64,000 nucleotides of DNA from Photobacterium sp. SKA34 (GCF_000153325.1 NZ_CH724144.1:377138-441137), one strand, 5' to 3'. Shown: positions 29,639 through 40,688, numbered from the stretch's first letter. Numbers and translations are program-made. The notes: a model not told the origin generated them from the sequence alone.

Positions 29639-32600
29639 CACTGGTATAGTTTTGACTATTGAACTGCGCAGTATCTAGATGCACTGAAGCAAGCTCATCA
29701 CTGCTTTGGTTAAAGCTGAGTGTTGGTGCTGAAGTGGTTGACGCATCAGCGGCTAAATTATCATCCAGTAAGTCATTTTCGTGAACGTTAAGGTTGCTGT
29801 TGGCGGTAATACTAGGCACTAAGCCATCTAAAATACTCACCGCTACATTTGATGTGCTCGAGCTGCCATCACTGTCTTTCGCTTCAACGGGTAGTAATAA
29901 ATTAAGTTCGGTATCGTTACTATTGGTATGGTCGATAGACTCATTAAGCGTCACTGTGATTGTTGCATTTGCTGCACTACCCGATGGAACTGCACCAATA
30001 TCTGATAAATGGACAGAAAAGATCACTGTGCCATCAGGTAATGATGCGTTATAGGTGTTACTGCCATCAAATTGCCAAGTTAATGCTTGTCCTTGGTAGG
30101 TGATGTTATTGCCATCACTACTTTTCACCGTACCCGATAAAACAAGATTTAAATCGACGATAGGATCTTGTCCTGCGGTTACTGTGATTGTGGCGTCTGC
30201 TTGGTTTGAACTACCTGCTGGTGAAGAAGCACTAATCGGCGTTTCTGATATTTCTATTGACGTTGTATTAATAACAGGGGCACTACCATCAACAATGACA
30301 ACATCGATAGCAGTTTTGTTAATATCTCCGTCGTTGTCTTTAATAAAGACCGGAATAGAAATAGTTAATTTATCATTCGAGTTGGTTTGATCCAGTGCCT
30401 GATGCAGGGTAAAAACATAGTCAACGGTTGAGTTTGCTTCTGCATCTGGGCGAGAAGATAAGCTTATTTCAAAGACTTTACCTGAGCTTGTCCTTGCTTC
30501 AATGGTTTGATTATCATCAGAGATCACATAAGAGATAGCTTTTCCACCGCTGGTTAAACCGGTTGGTAGTTGGCTTAAATCAAAATACAGCGGACTTTGC
30601 TCTGTGGTGCCATTTAAACCATCACTGCCAATGGTGACGGTGATCGTGCCTGTTTGTTGCAATGGTTGATTTGACTGATTAGATAGATCTGTTTCTTTAA
30701 ACTCTAATTGCCCAGACGCGGCTAATACTGGATTCGCGCCATCTTCGATAACCCAATCAAATTTCCCTGTCGGGGTAGCAGTACCATCACTATCAACTGC
30801 ATCAATAAACAGAGGTAGGGTGATAGCATCAGCTAAACCTTGTTGATTGAGAGGGGAGTGTTGTACAAGGCTGACAGTGCCCGTCGCGTTATCGCCTGAG
30901 GCGGTTGCCGATAAACTCAAGGTAAAAATAGTGTCGCCACCCGCTTTGGCGGTGATAGTTTTACCATCGGAGCTGACGGTATAACTAAGCGATGATGTTG
31001 AGATACCAGAATATAAATTTAGTGCTTCAAGTGCCGTTATTGTCTGGGGATTGAATGTTAGGCTACTTGGTTCAGGATTATCTGCTCCAGCTTGTACAGT
31101 AAACTCACCCTTGTAGGTAGAGCTTCCTGCTGTGATCATACTTTCAATCGTCTTTGCATTATCATCGAGTATGACATTGGCAAGACCATCTTTAACTGAA
31201 ACTGTAAGGCTTGCATTGTTCTCGTATTGATCTTTATCTGAAGCAATGTAATCAATAACAAGGTTGATATCACCTTGGCTATGATTAAGATTGCGATTGG
31301 CGGTAAATGTCCATTCGCCATCACTATTTATGGTGAACTTTCCTTCAGGAAGCTCAAAGGTAACCGATGTGTTATTCAGTGCCTTTGTCTCTCCATTAAT
31401 GGTGATACTTTTAACGAAAAGAGAAGCATCCACATCCACATCATTGGTTAGTACATTACCTGTAACAACATTGCCTTCAATAACTTCACTTGTATCATCG
31501 ACAATCTCAGGTGCGGCATCTTGAATATTGATCTTGATTGGCACGATGACAATTTCACTTGTACCATCATTATCCGTTTGAATACCGTTAATGAAGATAA
31601 ATGTTTCAGTATTAGGGTTGCCGGGGGAGTGATCAATTGCAGCACTTAATGTTGTTTTTACTGTTTGAGTGCTAGGGTCAATAACCGCAGTGAGTACGGT
31701 TGTGGTGGCTGTTTGTACAGTTAGCGTTAAACCATCAGCTGAAATAGTAACGGTAACGTCTTTACCATTAGAAGTTAACTGCTCTAAAGCGCTCTGCGCT
31801 GCGTTAAAAGTAAATTCAGCAAACTCAATATTGATCGTTGAGCTTGATTCAATTGAAGATTCCGTTTCTAGCGCTTTTTCAGCGAAAGTCATATCGCTTG
31901 AGCTAGCGAATGTGGGCATATCGTCACTAGCAGTATTACCTGCAGCGTCTGTAACTGTGGCGATCATCTCCCAGGTTTGCTGTGGATCTAATTGAGACAA
32001 TTCAATGTTATCTATACGCCAATGTCCTGAGCTATCTCCTGTTGTTGTTAAAGATACAGTGTCTACTCCGTCACTAAAGGTAACTGTTATCTTATCGCCA
32101 GCTTGGGTACCCGTTGTTGAACCTTGTAGGTAAGGTACTTGACCATTTTTTAATGCCGAGACATTTAAGCCACCTTGCTGGTAACTGCTTGTATCGATAT
32201 CAATAGTAAGTACTGATGTATCTTTGATGATGGTATTGCTTGTTTCTTTGGTGTTGCCCGCAATATCAATAACTTCTGCGGTAACAGTTAACTCGCCATC
32301 AGCCAGTGCTGATAAATCAACATCATCAATTTGCCATGCGCCATTGATAACCGAAGTGGTCTGGGTGATAGTGTTACCATTATTATCTGTTACTTTTACT
32401 GTGACTGGTTGATTATCTTCAACAAAATCAACGTCACCAAACAGGGTGGTTTTAACATCGATTTCTGATTTATTTAAAAAGCTATCGCCATTAGCTTCAA
32501 AGTTCGCCGCAATTCCAGCAAGGGTATCTTTGGTAATGGTGTCAGTGGCCGAGGTTGTATTACCTGCAATATCGGTAGCTGTGGTCGTAACGGTGAGTAG

Positions 32601-35600
32601 ACCTTCAGCGAGTGTCGTGAGATCTACGTCATTCACTGTCCACTTACCGTTATTTACCGTGGTAGTGTAAATTTTCTCAGCACCGCTGCTATCTGCGATG
32701 GTGATAGTCACGGTTTGTCCGTTTTCTATATTTTCAACAGTGCCAAATAAATCGCTTACAGGTGTTTCAACGAGGTTGAGGTACGCATCGCCTTTACCAT
32801 CAAAGTTGGTCGTAATATTTGCTGAAGTATCTTTGATGATAGTGTTGGTAGCAGAGGCTGGGTTGCCCGCAATATCGGTAGTTTCAGCGAGAACGGTAAG
32901 CTCACCTTCTGCCAAGTCGGTTAAGTCGGCATTACTAACTGTCCATTTCCCAGTGCTAACAGTACTTTCAAAGGTTTTCTCTAAGCCTTGGCTGTCAGTG
33001 ACAGTAATAGTAACGGTTTGTCCATCTTCAATATTTGCGATAGTGCCAAACAGTTGAGTCGTGGAGGCTTCGGCTTGATTGAGGAAGCGATCACCGTTAC
33101 CTTCAAAATCCGCCGTAATGGTGGCTAATGTATCTTTGATGATGGTGTCTGTGGCTGATACTTGGTTACCCGCAATATCAATAGTATCAGCGATGACAGT
33201 GAGTTCACCTTCGCTAAGTCCTGTTAAGTCAGCATTATCAACTGTCCAGTTACCATTAATGACGGTAGTGGTATAAGTTTTTTCTGATCCGTTGCTATCG
33301 GTGATGGTAATGGTAACAAACTGCCCATCTTCGACATTTTCGATCTTACCCAATAAATCGGTGACTGGGATTTCAACGCGGTTGAGATACTCATCGCCTT
33401 TACCATCAAAATCTGCGCTAATACCTGTGAATGTGTCTTTAATAATGGTGTTGGAAGCAGAAGTTGTGTTACCGGCAACATCAACTGTTTCAGCGAGGAC
33501 TGTTAGTTCACCTTCAACGAAATCGGTTAAGTCGGCATTTTCTATTGTCCATTTGCCGTCAATCACAGCGGTTTCAAACGACTTTTCTAGGCCGTTACTG
33601 TCGGTGACTTTAATTGAAACGGTTTGACTATCTTCAACATTGGATACCGAGCCAAAAAGATCGGTCACAGAGATTTCATCACGATTAAGGTATTCATCCC
33701 CCTTACCATCAAAGTTCGCCGAAATGGTAGAAAGGGTATCTTTGATAATGGTGTTGGTAGTAGACGCTGGGTTGCCTGCAACATCAATAACTTCAGCTGT
33801 AACGGTTAACTCGCCCTCTGTAAGTGCAGATAAATCAACATCATCAATTTGCCATGCACCGCTTATTACTGTAGTGGTTAGGGTGATGGTTTTACTATTG
33901 CTATCTGTTACTTTTACTGTGACTGGTTGATTATCTTCAACAAAATCAACGTCACCAAAGAGGGTTGTTTTAGCATCGATTTCGGCTTTATTTAAAAAGT
34001 TATCGCCACTAGCATCAAAGTTCGCCGTGATCTCAGCAAGGGTATCTTTGATAGTGGTGTCATTGTCCGATGTTGTATTGCCTGCAATATCGGTGGCTGT
34101 GGTCGTAACGGTGAGTTGACCTTCAGCGAGCGTTGTTAGATCCGCGCCATTCACTGTCCACTTTCCATTATTTATCGTGGTGGTGTAAATTTTCTCGGCA
34201 CCGCTGCTATCTGCGATAGCAATAGTCACGGTTTGTCTGTCTTCTATATTTTCAACAGCGCCAAATAAATCGGTTATGGGGGTTTCAACGGCGCTGAGGT
34301 ACTCATCACCTTTACCATCAACGCTGGTCGTAATATTTGCCGCAGTATCTTTGATGATAATATTGGTAGCAGAGGCTGGGTTGCCAGCAATATCGGTAGT
34401 TTCAGCGAGAACGGTTAGTTCACCGTCTGCTAAATCGGTTAAGTCGGCATTACTAACTGTCCATTTCCCAGCGCTAACAGTACTTTTAAAGGTTTTCTCT
34501 AAGCTTTGGCTGTCAGTGACAGTAATAGTAACGGTTTGTCCATCTTCAATATTAGCGATAATGCCAAACAGCTCAGTCGTGGAGATTTCGGCTTGATTGA
34601 GGAAGCGATCACCGTTGCCTTCAAAATCCGCCGCAATAGTGGCTAAGGTATCTTTGATAATAGTACTGGTGGCAGATGCAGGATTGCCCGCAAGATCTAC
34701 AGTTTCTGCCAGAACAGTGAGTTCACCTTCAGCAAGAGAAGAAAGATCAGCATCATTAATTTGCCAAGCGGCATCATCATTGACGGTTTCAAAACGCAGT
34801 GTTTTACCTTGGTTATCGGTGATGGTGATTAATATTGGTTGATCACTTTCAACAAAATTTATCTCACCTAATAAATCACTATTTGTAATTTCAGATAGGT
34901 TTAAGTAATTATCACCTTTGCCGTCAATTTTTGCGTTTATTTCAGCAAACGTATCTTTGATTGTTGTGTCTTTGGCATCGACAACATTGTCGTAAAAGTC
35001 AGTGACAGAGGCATAAATAGAAAGCTCACCTTCAGCAAGTGCACTCAAGTCTTGATTGCTAATAATCCATTTTTGATTTTGAACTACAGCACTAGTGGTG
35101 AATACTTTACCGTTAATATCCGTCACATTAACGATAACAATTCTGCCATCTTCAATATCAATAGCATCGCCCAGTAGTATCGCCGATGGTGTTTCAAATC
35201 GGCTTTTATAACCATCGTTACCATCAACAATGGAGGCTGTTAACGTCGCAGAGGCTTTAAGAGAAGGGATAGCATCTGCAATAGATTCATTTTCTGTTTT
35301 TTGAACGGATGTAATTGAACGTGTACTAAATCCAGCTTTGGGTAAGGTTTCAGCTAATGTGGCTTTTATCTGAGAAATAAAAGAAGCACTGTTGCTTGAT
35401 AGTGGCTCTTGGTCAACATTGGTATCAAGAAAAAACTGGGTACGATGTGTTGAGCTCTCGATAACAGGGGGAGCATCTTGGTTGGTTTGTGTTTTTAGAA
35501 TGTCATTGATGTAGGCTCTTTCTTTAATGAAAGGAATCGACTGATCAATAACTTCTGAAGGTGGAATTTGAACCCATTCGCCTGAATCTGTAATTTTCCA

Positions 35601-35639
35601 GATAATGCCTTCAATTACAACATACATCATTGGCTTCAT
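29639..35639 (-). pseudogene. Second giant adhesin, N-terminal fragment (before the frameshift)
   Basis: It encodes 2000 in-frame residues and then about 30 out-of-frame residues to a stop at 29544. The N-terminus (MKPMMYVVIEGIIWKI) is the retention module shared with the intact paralogue, with LPKAGF in place of LPEAGF at the candidate cleavage region. It then has nine or ten Ig-like repeats of about 100 residues (most joined by TIIKDT linkers), a VCBS-type domain and T1SS-143 repeats. The paralogue carries AGC GCA GGC GAA where this copy reads AGT GT- GGT GAA, so a single base is missing at 29638-29639. The truncated product lacks the export signal and would not be secreted. Confidence 0.85.
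32235..34650 (-). repeat. Tandem Ig-like repeats with a duplicated three-repeat block
   Basis: Within the broken adhesin, repeats of about 300 bases follow one another. A block of three (about 33741-34650; products begin DFEGNGDRFLNQAE, DGKGDEYLSAVETP, FDASGDNFLNKAEI) recurs as a block of three at about 32235-33150 (DFEGNGDRFLNQAE, DGKGDAYLNLVETP, FEANGDSFLNKSEI), with two different repeats in between. This points to recombination between repeats. Block limits are approximate. Confidence 0.75.
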
Positions 35640-35927
35640 CCTTGGCCCCTGTCTTTTTATTCTTCTTGTAAAATTGCTATTTCTATTAATATTTGTATCA
35701 GGAACTATTGATACAAATATCTATATTAGAGTTAAAAATATTTTAAAAACATTAAATTAACATAATAGTTTTATCAGTAGTCATTTTATGTGATCTTGAT
35801 TCATGATTCTTCGTCTAAGGTTGCGTGATTGTTGCTATATTGTTCTGTGATAACAGAGGGGATATTTAATAAGATGAGAGTTTAGAAAGGGGATTGGGAG
35901 TAGAGTACTTGAAGTTATGACTAAATG
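35640..35927. promoter_or_regulatory. Region upstream of the first adhesin gene
   Basis: 288 AT-rich bases between the adhesin start and the end of the mechanosensitive channel gene, both on the minus strand. It probably holds the adhesin promoter. A near-identical start context (CCTTGGCCCCT before the start codon, read on the plus strand) is shared with the other adhesin, showing that the duplication included the translation start region. Confidence 0.4.
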
Positions 35928-38900
35928 TTATTTGCCACTGGCTGGATGATATTGCTGACCTTTCATTGTTACTTCTAACTGCGGTGATGCAATATCAATA
36001 TGATTTTTAATGAATTTATTCTTAATACGGCAGTGGAGATCATGGGTTAAACTTAAACGGTGCCCCGTTTCTGCTGCATAAGCACGTAACTCAAATTGTT
36101 GGCAATTAGCGGTTAAACCTAAGAAGAACACCTCAGGTGCTGGATTATCGAGTACCAATTCACATTCCTCTGCCGCTTCAAATAATAATTGTGTTACTAG
36201 CTCAGGATCGGCTTTAAATTTCACATTGATTGAAAGATTTACTCGAGTTATCGCATCGGATAACGACCAGTTAATAAATTGCTCAGTAACAAAGGCTTTA
36301 TTAGGAACGATTACTTCTTTTCTATCCCAGTCGACAATCGTAGTTGCGCGAGTTTTTATTTTCGCGACTACACCAGTGAGCTCGCGAATCGTTACTGTAT
36401 CACCAATACGAATTGGTTTTTCAAACAAGATGATTAAGCCAGAAATGAAGTTGGCAAAAATTTCCTGCATACCAAAACCAATACCGACACCAAGGGCTGC
36501 AACTAGCCACTGCATTTTGCTCCAGTCAAAACCAATTAATGCCGAACCGACAATAATCCCGATGAAAATGGCTAAATAGCGGGTAACAGAAGTAATCGCG
36601 TAACCCGTACCTGGGCTTAAATCAAGATGTTGAAGAATAAGTAGTTCCATGGCTCCGGGTAAATCGCGTGCCAAAATAACAGTTAAACCAAAAGCAAATA
36701 CCGCCAATAAAACACTTTGTAAAGTAATGGTATGTAGCTCTTCAATGCCGTTGATGGTATTGGTTACATCCCATAGCGTTACGCCTTCTAATAGTGATGT
36801 GGCTTGATAAAAATCGGAAAACAACCAACTTAGAATAAACAGATAAATCAGTGATAATAGTGATCGTAATAAACGTAATGATTGAGCACTGATTTTATCT
36901 AAGTCTACTTTCGGCTCTTCAATTTCAATGCTGAGATCATTACTAACGTGATGCTCGTCTTTATCTTCCAACATTTCAGCTTGACGTTGAGCAATGATTT
37001 CTTGGCGTTTTGCTTTTGCACGTTCAAATGCCAATCGACGTTTTTGTATTAACATCAATCTTTTTATTAAGAAGTATACCAGTAAGACCACAACACCAAT
37101 CACAGCACCTTGCTGAATACGTAGCATGATGGTTTGTGATGTGGCTAAGTATCCATTGAGTGCTGCATAGTTGAGTACCTGTGGTGTGATGATAAGTATC
37201 CACCAAAAGATATGATGACCAATATGGGCTTTTCCTTCAGGCAGATCACCATAGGTCATAGGCATTTTAAGTTTCCACAATTGCCAATGGAAAAAGCTAA
37301 TAGCGATATTAGAAATAATAAAAGCCAATCGTCCAAGGGTGGCCGTTGTATCGAGTTCGCTAGTTAGCATAGTGAATTGCTGCAAGATAAGTGCAGGAAT
37401 AAATACCATCATTAAGCGTCGGTAATTATCTAATGCTTTATTGGTGATTTCTTCAGACCAACCAAAGTGACTGATGAAAAGTCCATCTTTGCGGCCTAGC
37501 TCTCGAATGAAAAAGAATACAACCAATGCATAAGGTAACGATAGGGCTTGGCCTAAATGGAAAATAAAGGGTAATTGCCAAGCAAGGCTTAAAGTATAAC
37601 CAGCAATAAATATGATGATTGGGATAGGCCATGCAAGGAGAAATGCAATGGCAACATTGGTGTAGCTATAACGGAATTTATCTTCTGTGACACGGTTAAT
37701 TCGTTTGCTGGTTTTTTCTAAATAAAGTACCCAGTGCTTTTTGGCAAAATATAGAAATGCAAGTAGTGAGGCAATGACAAATACACTAGCAAACAATGAA
37801 TAAGGGCTAATAAAATGCGGGACTTTAACAAGACCTATCCATTGTGTGGGAGAGAAGAACCATTTGATTTTTTCACCCATTTGCTTGAGTACATCAAAGC
37901 TGAGTGGGTTGGTATTCGGTGCCCAAAAAAGTAATTTAGCTGATTCATTTTTAATCTTGATCAGCATGCTATTTAAGCGATCGAAAATAACTTTAAGCTT
38001 GGCTTGTTGGTAAATTAACGTTTCAGACGCTTTATTAATATCACTATATAGTTTGAGATTATCTTGTATCAGCGCATGTAAACGATCAATTTGTTGCTGT
38101 GATAGGTTACTGGTACTGATTTTTTCTTTGTTATTTTTGAGTAAATCAGATTGTTGTTGATAATCATAAAGTCGAATTTGATTACGGGCGACATCACGAT
38201 TTAGTTTATCAATCGGTGGATTTGACGGTAAACTTTGTAATCGGTTACGAAGATTCTCACTAATAATTGGGCTTATTTTAAGCCAATCTGCCATTACTCT
38301 TAATGCATCTGCTGTTTGTGTGGTTTCAGCGATCTGCTCATTGGTTGTACTAATAGACTGCTGTGTTTGCTCAATATTAGACGTAAGTGCTGCTAACTCA
38401 GAAGACAAATGCTTATTTAATGTTAACTGCTGTTTAATCACTTCTGGCTGGTTTTGAATATCGGCTTGTAGCTCTTGATTTTGTTCATCATTTTCAGAAA
38501 CGTTAGAGCGTAAAACACGATTAAGTGTATTTTGTAAGTTATTGCGGTATGCCTGATGTGCTTCAATTTGTAAGTTTTCATATTGCAGGTTTAATTTTGC
38601 TAACGCACGGCGATTACCTGCACTTAGCTGTTCAGCTTCCAGCATAAATAAATGGCTAGTCGTATATTGCTCGGCGATTTGAAGCAGCATAATAGCTTCT
38701 GTGTTATTGCCCCGTTGCGCTTGAGATAGCTCTTTAGTGATATTTTGTTTTTGTATTCTTAACTTATTGGTTTGGTATGAGAAATCGTCAATACCATGCT
38801 CAATTTCAATTAAAATATTGCGGTATGATTGGCGTGCTATTTCTAGTTGGACTAGCTTGGTATCTTGCTCTGCAATTTCTAATGTTAGCTGGTCGTGATC

Positions 38901-39218
38901 CCAATCGTTAGATTCTGGAAATTCTGTCGCGCTAAAATTCGCTATTTGCTCTTGAACTCTTGCCTTATCTTCTGGATAGGAGTTCATTAACTTTTCATAA
39001 CTACGTGTTGCTTGATTAAAGTTTTTAGTTTTCTCAAGCTGGTTTTCCGCTGTTTGATAAGCCGAAAGTTGTTTGATTATTTCAGGTGTTTTTTGTTGCG
39101 CTTCAAGCTGACTGATCTTGTTGGCAATAATGTGTTCGTGTGATGCGTTCTCTTCAGCAGATAGTGGGGCGGAAATGAAAAAGAATAAGAAGAGATAAAA
39201 AAATGAGAAAAATCGCAT
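35928..39218 (-). CDS. Large mechanosensitive channel of the MscK/MscM family
   Basis: A 1096-residue inner-membrane channel opened by membrane tension. A signal peptide (ends SAPLSAEE) is followed by a long periplasmic coiled-coil domain (about 25-480), a bundle of membrane helices (about 480-900), and a C-terminal MscS core. The pore-lining helix is VAALGVGIGFGMQEIFANFISGL, broken here as WLVAALGVGIGFGMQ and EIFANFISGLIILFE, and the beta domain carries KIKTRATTIVDWDRKEVIVPNKAF (start KIKTRATTI). I start at ATG 39218 because it precedes the signal peptide directly; an upstream ATG would add a second unrelated hydrophobic segment. E. coli MscK and MscM have 1120 and 1107 residues; the sequence does not separate the two clearly. 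Confidence 0.88.
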   Translation of the reverse strand: MRFFSFFYLFLFFFISAPLSAEENASHEHIIANKISQLEAQQKTPEIIKQLSAYQTAENQLEKTKNFNQATRSYEKLMNSYPEDKARVQEQIANFSATEFPESNDWDHDQLTLEIAEQDTKLVQLEIARQSYRNILIEIEHGIDDFSYQTNKLRIQKQNITKELSQAQRGNNTEAIMLLQIAEQYTTSHLFMLEAEQLSAGNRRALAKLNLQYENLQIEAHQAYRNNLQNTLNRVLRSNVSENDEQNQELQADIQNQPEVIKQQLTLNKHLSSELAALTSNIEQTQQSISTTNEQIAETTQTADALRVMADWLKISPIISENLRNRLQSLPSNPPIDKLNRDVARNQIRLYDYQQQSDLLKNNKEKISTSNLSQQQIDRLHALIQDNLKLYSDINKASETLIYQQAKLKVIFDRLNSMLIKIKNESAKLLFWAPNTNPLSFDVLKQMGEKIKWFFSPTQWIGLVKVPHFISPYSLFASVFVIASLLAFLYFAKKHWVLYLEKTSKRINRVTEDKFRYSYTNVAIAFLLAWPIPIIIFIAGYTLSLAWQLPFIFHLGQALSLPYALVVFFFIRELGRKDGLFISHFGWSEEITNKALDNYRRLMMVFIPALILQQFTMLTSELDTTATLGRLAFIISNIAISFFHWQLWKLKMPMTYGDLPEGKAHIGHHIFWWILIITPQVLNYAALNGYLATSQTIMLRIQQGAVIGVVVLLVYFLIKRLMLIQKRRLAFERAKAKRQEIIAQRQAEMLEDKDEHHVSNDLSIEIEEPKVDLDKISAQSLRLLRSLLSLIYLFILSWLFSDFYQATSLLEGVTLWDVTNTINGIEELHTITLQSVLLAVFAFGLTVILARDLPGAMELLILQHLDLSPGTGYAITSVTRYLAIFIGIIVGSALIGFDWSKMQWLVAALGVGIGFGMQEIFANFISGLIILFEKPIRIGDTVTIRELTGVVAKIKTRATTIVDWDRKEVIVPNKAFVTEQFINWSLSDAITRVNLSINVKFKADPELVTQLLFEAAEECELVLDNPAPEVFFLGLTANCQQFELRAYAAETGHRLSLTHDLHCRIKNKFIKNHIDIASPQLEVTMKGQQYHPASGK

Positions 39219-39441
39219 AAAAAACCTGTAATTGAGTACTACGGATGCATAAACAGCAAGGTATATCAGCGTTATGTTACAGTAATTGAAATTGATGAAA
39301 AACAATAGATTGGTATGAGAATAGACCTAATTGATCTATAAGTCGGCGAATGAATAAGAGAATAGGAAAATACCTTGACCGATATCGCATAAGTGATTAC
39401 ATTAGCCGCCGTTGAAACACATAGCGGTTCAGCAACAATAT

Positions 39442-39529
39442 GGTGAGGTGTCCGAGTGGCTGAAGGAGCACGCCTGGAAAGTGTGTATACGGCAACGTAT
39501 CGAGGGTTCGAATCCCTCCCTCACCGCCA
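39442..39529 (+). tRNA. tRNA-Ser(GGA)
   Basis: An 88-base class II tRNA with acceptor GGTGAGG, anticodon loop CTGGAAA (GGA), long variable arm, GGTTCGAATCC T arm and encoded CCA. Its last 58 bases are identical to positions 1-58 of the window. Confidence 0.96.
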
Positions 39530-39558
39530 TCTCTTATTTTTTAAGAGATTACAATTTA

Positions 39559-39649
39559 GGAGAGATGGCTGAGTGGTTGAAAGCACCGGTCTTGAAAACC
39601 GGCATACGTTTATAGCGTATCTAGGGTTCAAATCCCTATCTCTCCGCCA
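39559..39649 (+). tRNA. tRNA-Ser(UGA)
   Basis: A 91-base class II tRNA identical to 87-177, with anticodon TGA and encoded CCA. The spacer to the preceding tRNA differs from the first pair by one inserted T and one substitution. Confidence 0.96.
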
Positions 39650-39656
39650 TATTTTA

Positions 39657-39687
39657 AAAAGCCGCTAACGAAAGTTAGCGGTTTTTT
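39657..39687 (+). terminator. Rho-independent terminator after the second tRNA-Ser pair
   Basis: GCCGCTAAC / GTTAGCGG stem with a GAAA loop and seven T residues. Confidence 0.87.
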
Positions 39688-39732
39688 TGCATCTGAAGAA
39701 TGAATATATTTTTCTAATCTGATACTAAAATT

Positions 39733-39815
39733 AGAAGGGTTTAAATCCTTTAATACCCAGAGCAGCTCCGCCATATTTAAAAAAGCCGCTAGCGAAAGTT
39801 AGTGGCTTTTTTGCG
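39733..39815 (+). pseudogene. Degenerate tRNA-Ser 3' end with its own terminator
   Basis: AGGGTTTAAATCCTTT resembles the T arm of the serine tRNA. CTCCGCCATATTTAAAAA at 39766 and following repeats the tRNA 3' end, CCA and downstream spacer almost exactly. A copy of the terminator hairpin (GCCGCTAGC / GTTAGTGGC plus T-run, about 39782-39813) comes next. No acceptor 5' half or anticodon arm is recognisable. This is a relic of a third tRNA copy, or a scar of recombination or integration at the tRNA end. Confidence 0.6.
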
Positions 39816-40028
39816 TTTGGTGTAAATGGTGTCTTCATTTAATAAACAGTGAGCAATATATTCACATTTCTCCACAGTATAAAAAGCATAAAGGTCTAGC
39901 ACCATCACTAGACCTTTATTGGGTTGATCCCAGTATTAGGGTTATCCCATAAACTTCGTCATGAAATTACTAATGTTTAGTGAGAACTTTTCACTAAGTT
40001 AGTTGGATTTTGTAGAAATATTGGAGGT
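39816..40028. other. Non-coding gap with one hairpin
   Basis: No gene is seen. A perfect 10-base stem AAAGGTCTAG (39890-39899) / CTAGACCTTT (39908-39917) with an 8-base loop lies in the middle, but no transcript is recognised that it would terminate. Confidence 0.4.
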
Positions 40029-40061
40029 GAAAAAGAAAGTCGCCGAATGATGATCGGCGAC
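40029..40061 (-). terminator. Rho-independent terminator of the LysE-family gene
   Basis: On the minus strand GTCGCCGA pairs with TCGGCGAC (7-base loop), followed by a T-rich run, 15 bases after the stop codon. Confidence 0.8.
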
Positions 40062-40076
40062 GTTGAGTTTAAAGCG

Positions 40077-40688
40077 CTAAGATTTTAATGCCAGCACAGT
40101 ACCGAAGGTAACCAGCCCTACGCCACAGAGTTGGTTTAAGCCTTTTTTCATATTTAATAAGCGTGTTTGTAGTGCTTTTGAGGTGAATAGCATTGCAACA
40201 AGGCTAAACCATAAAAAATGCATGACAATCATGTAACCACCATATATCAGAGCTATAGGGTTATTACTTGTATCATTAGAAACGACTTGGCTAAACACAC
40301 TTAAGAAAAACAGCATTGTTTTAGGGTTTAACACGTTACAAAGAAAGCCTTGTGCCAGAAAGTGTTGGCTACTTTTGCTTAGCGCAGTTTCGCCTTGTAG
40401 ATCGGTTTTGTTGTCAGAAAAAAAGATCCCTTTAATGCCTAAATAAATTAGATAGGCAGCACCTGCATAGCGAATGGCATTAAAGAGCATTTCATTTTGT
40501 GAGATAAGGTAACTGATCCCCAATAATGAGTAAGTAATGTGGATGGTGATCGCAAGGCTAATGCCGATAGCTGTCCAGATCCCCGCTGAACGCCCGTGAT
40601 TGAGGCTGTTTTTTAATACTAATACGAAGTCAGCGCCTGGGCTTATTACAATTAATAATCCTAAAATCGCTAAGCTGATCAGTTCCAT
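40077..40688 (-). CDS. LysE-family amino-acid exporter
   Basis: A 203-residue inner-membrane protein with about six helices and the LysE/RhtB hallmark near the start (LIVISPGADFVLVLKNSLNHGR) and the NPKTMLFFLSVF stretch mid-protein. The family exports amino acids or related small metabolites; the substrate cannot be told from sequence. The start at 40688 is chosen because GGAGAG lies four bases upstream. A LysR regulator is divergently transcribed 99 bases away and is the likely controller. Confidence 0.9.
   Translation of the reverse strand: MELISLAILGLLIVISPGADFVLVLKNSLNHGRSAGIWTAIGISLAITIHITYSLLGISYLISQNEMLFNAIRYAGAAYLIYLGIKGIFFSDNKTDLQGETALSKSSQHFLAQGFLCNVLNPKTMLFFLSVFSQVVSNDTSNNPIALIYGGYMIVMHFLWFSLVAMLFTSKALQTRLLNMKKGLNQLCGVGLVTFGTVLALKS

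Noticed and set aside
32200-35200. Regular repeats suggestive of a CRISPR array
   Set aside because: The period is about 300 bases and in frame, encoding Ig-like domains; it has no short repeat-spacer structure.
178-39441. Prophage or integrative element between the tRNA repeats
   Set aside because: No integrase, phage structural or conjugation gene is present, and the contents look chromosomal.
39412-39615. A 67-codon plus-strand open frame
   Set aside because: It lies over the two serine tRNA genes.
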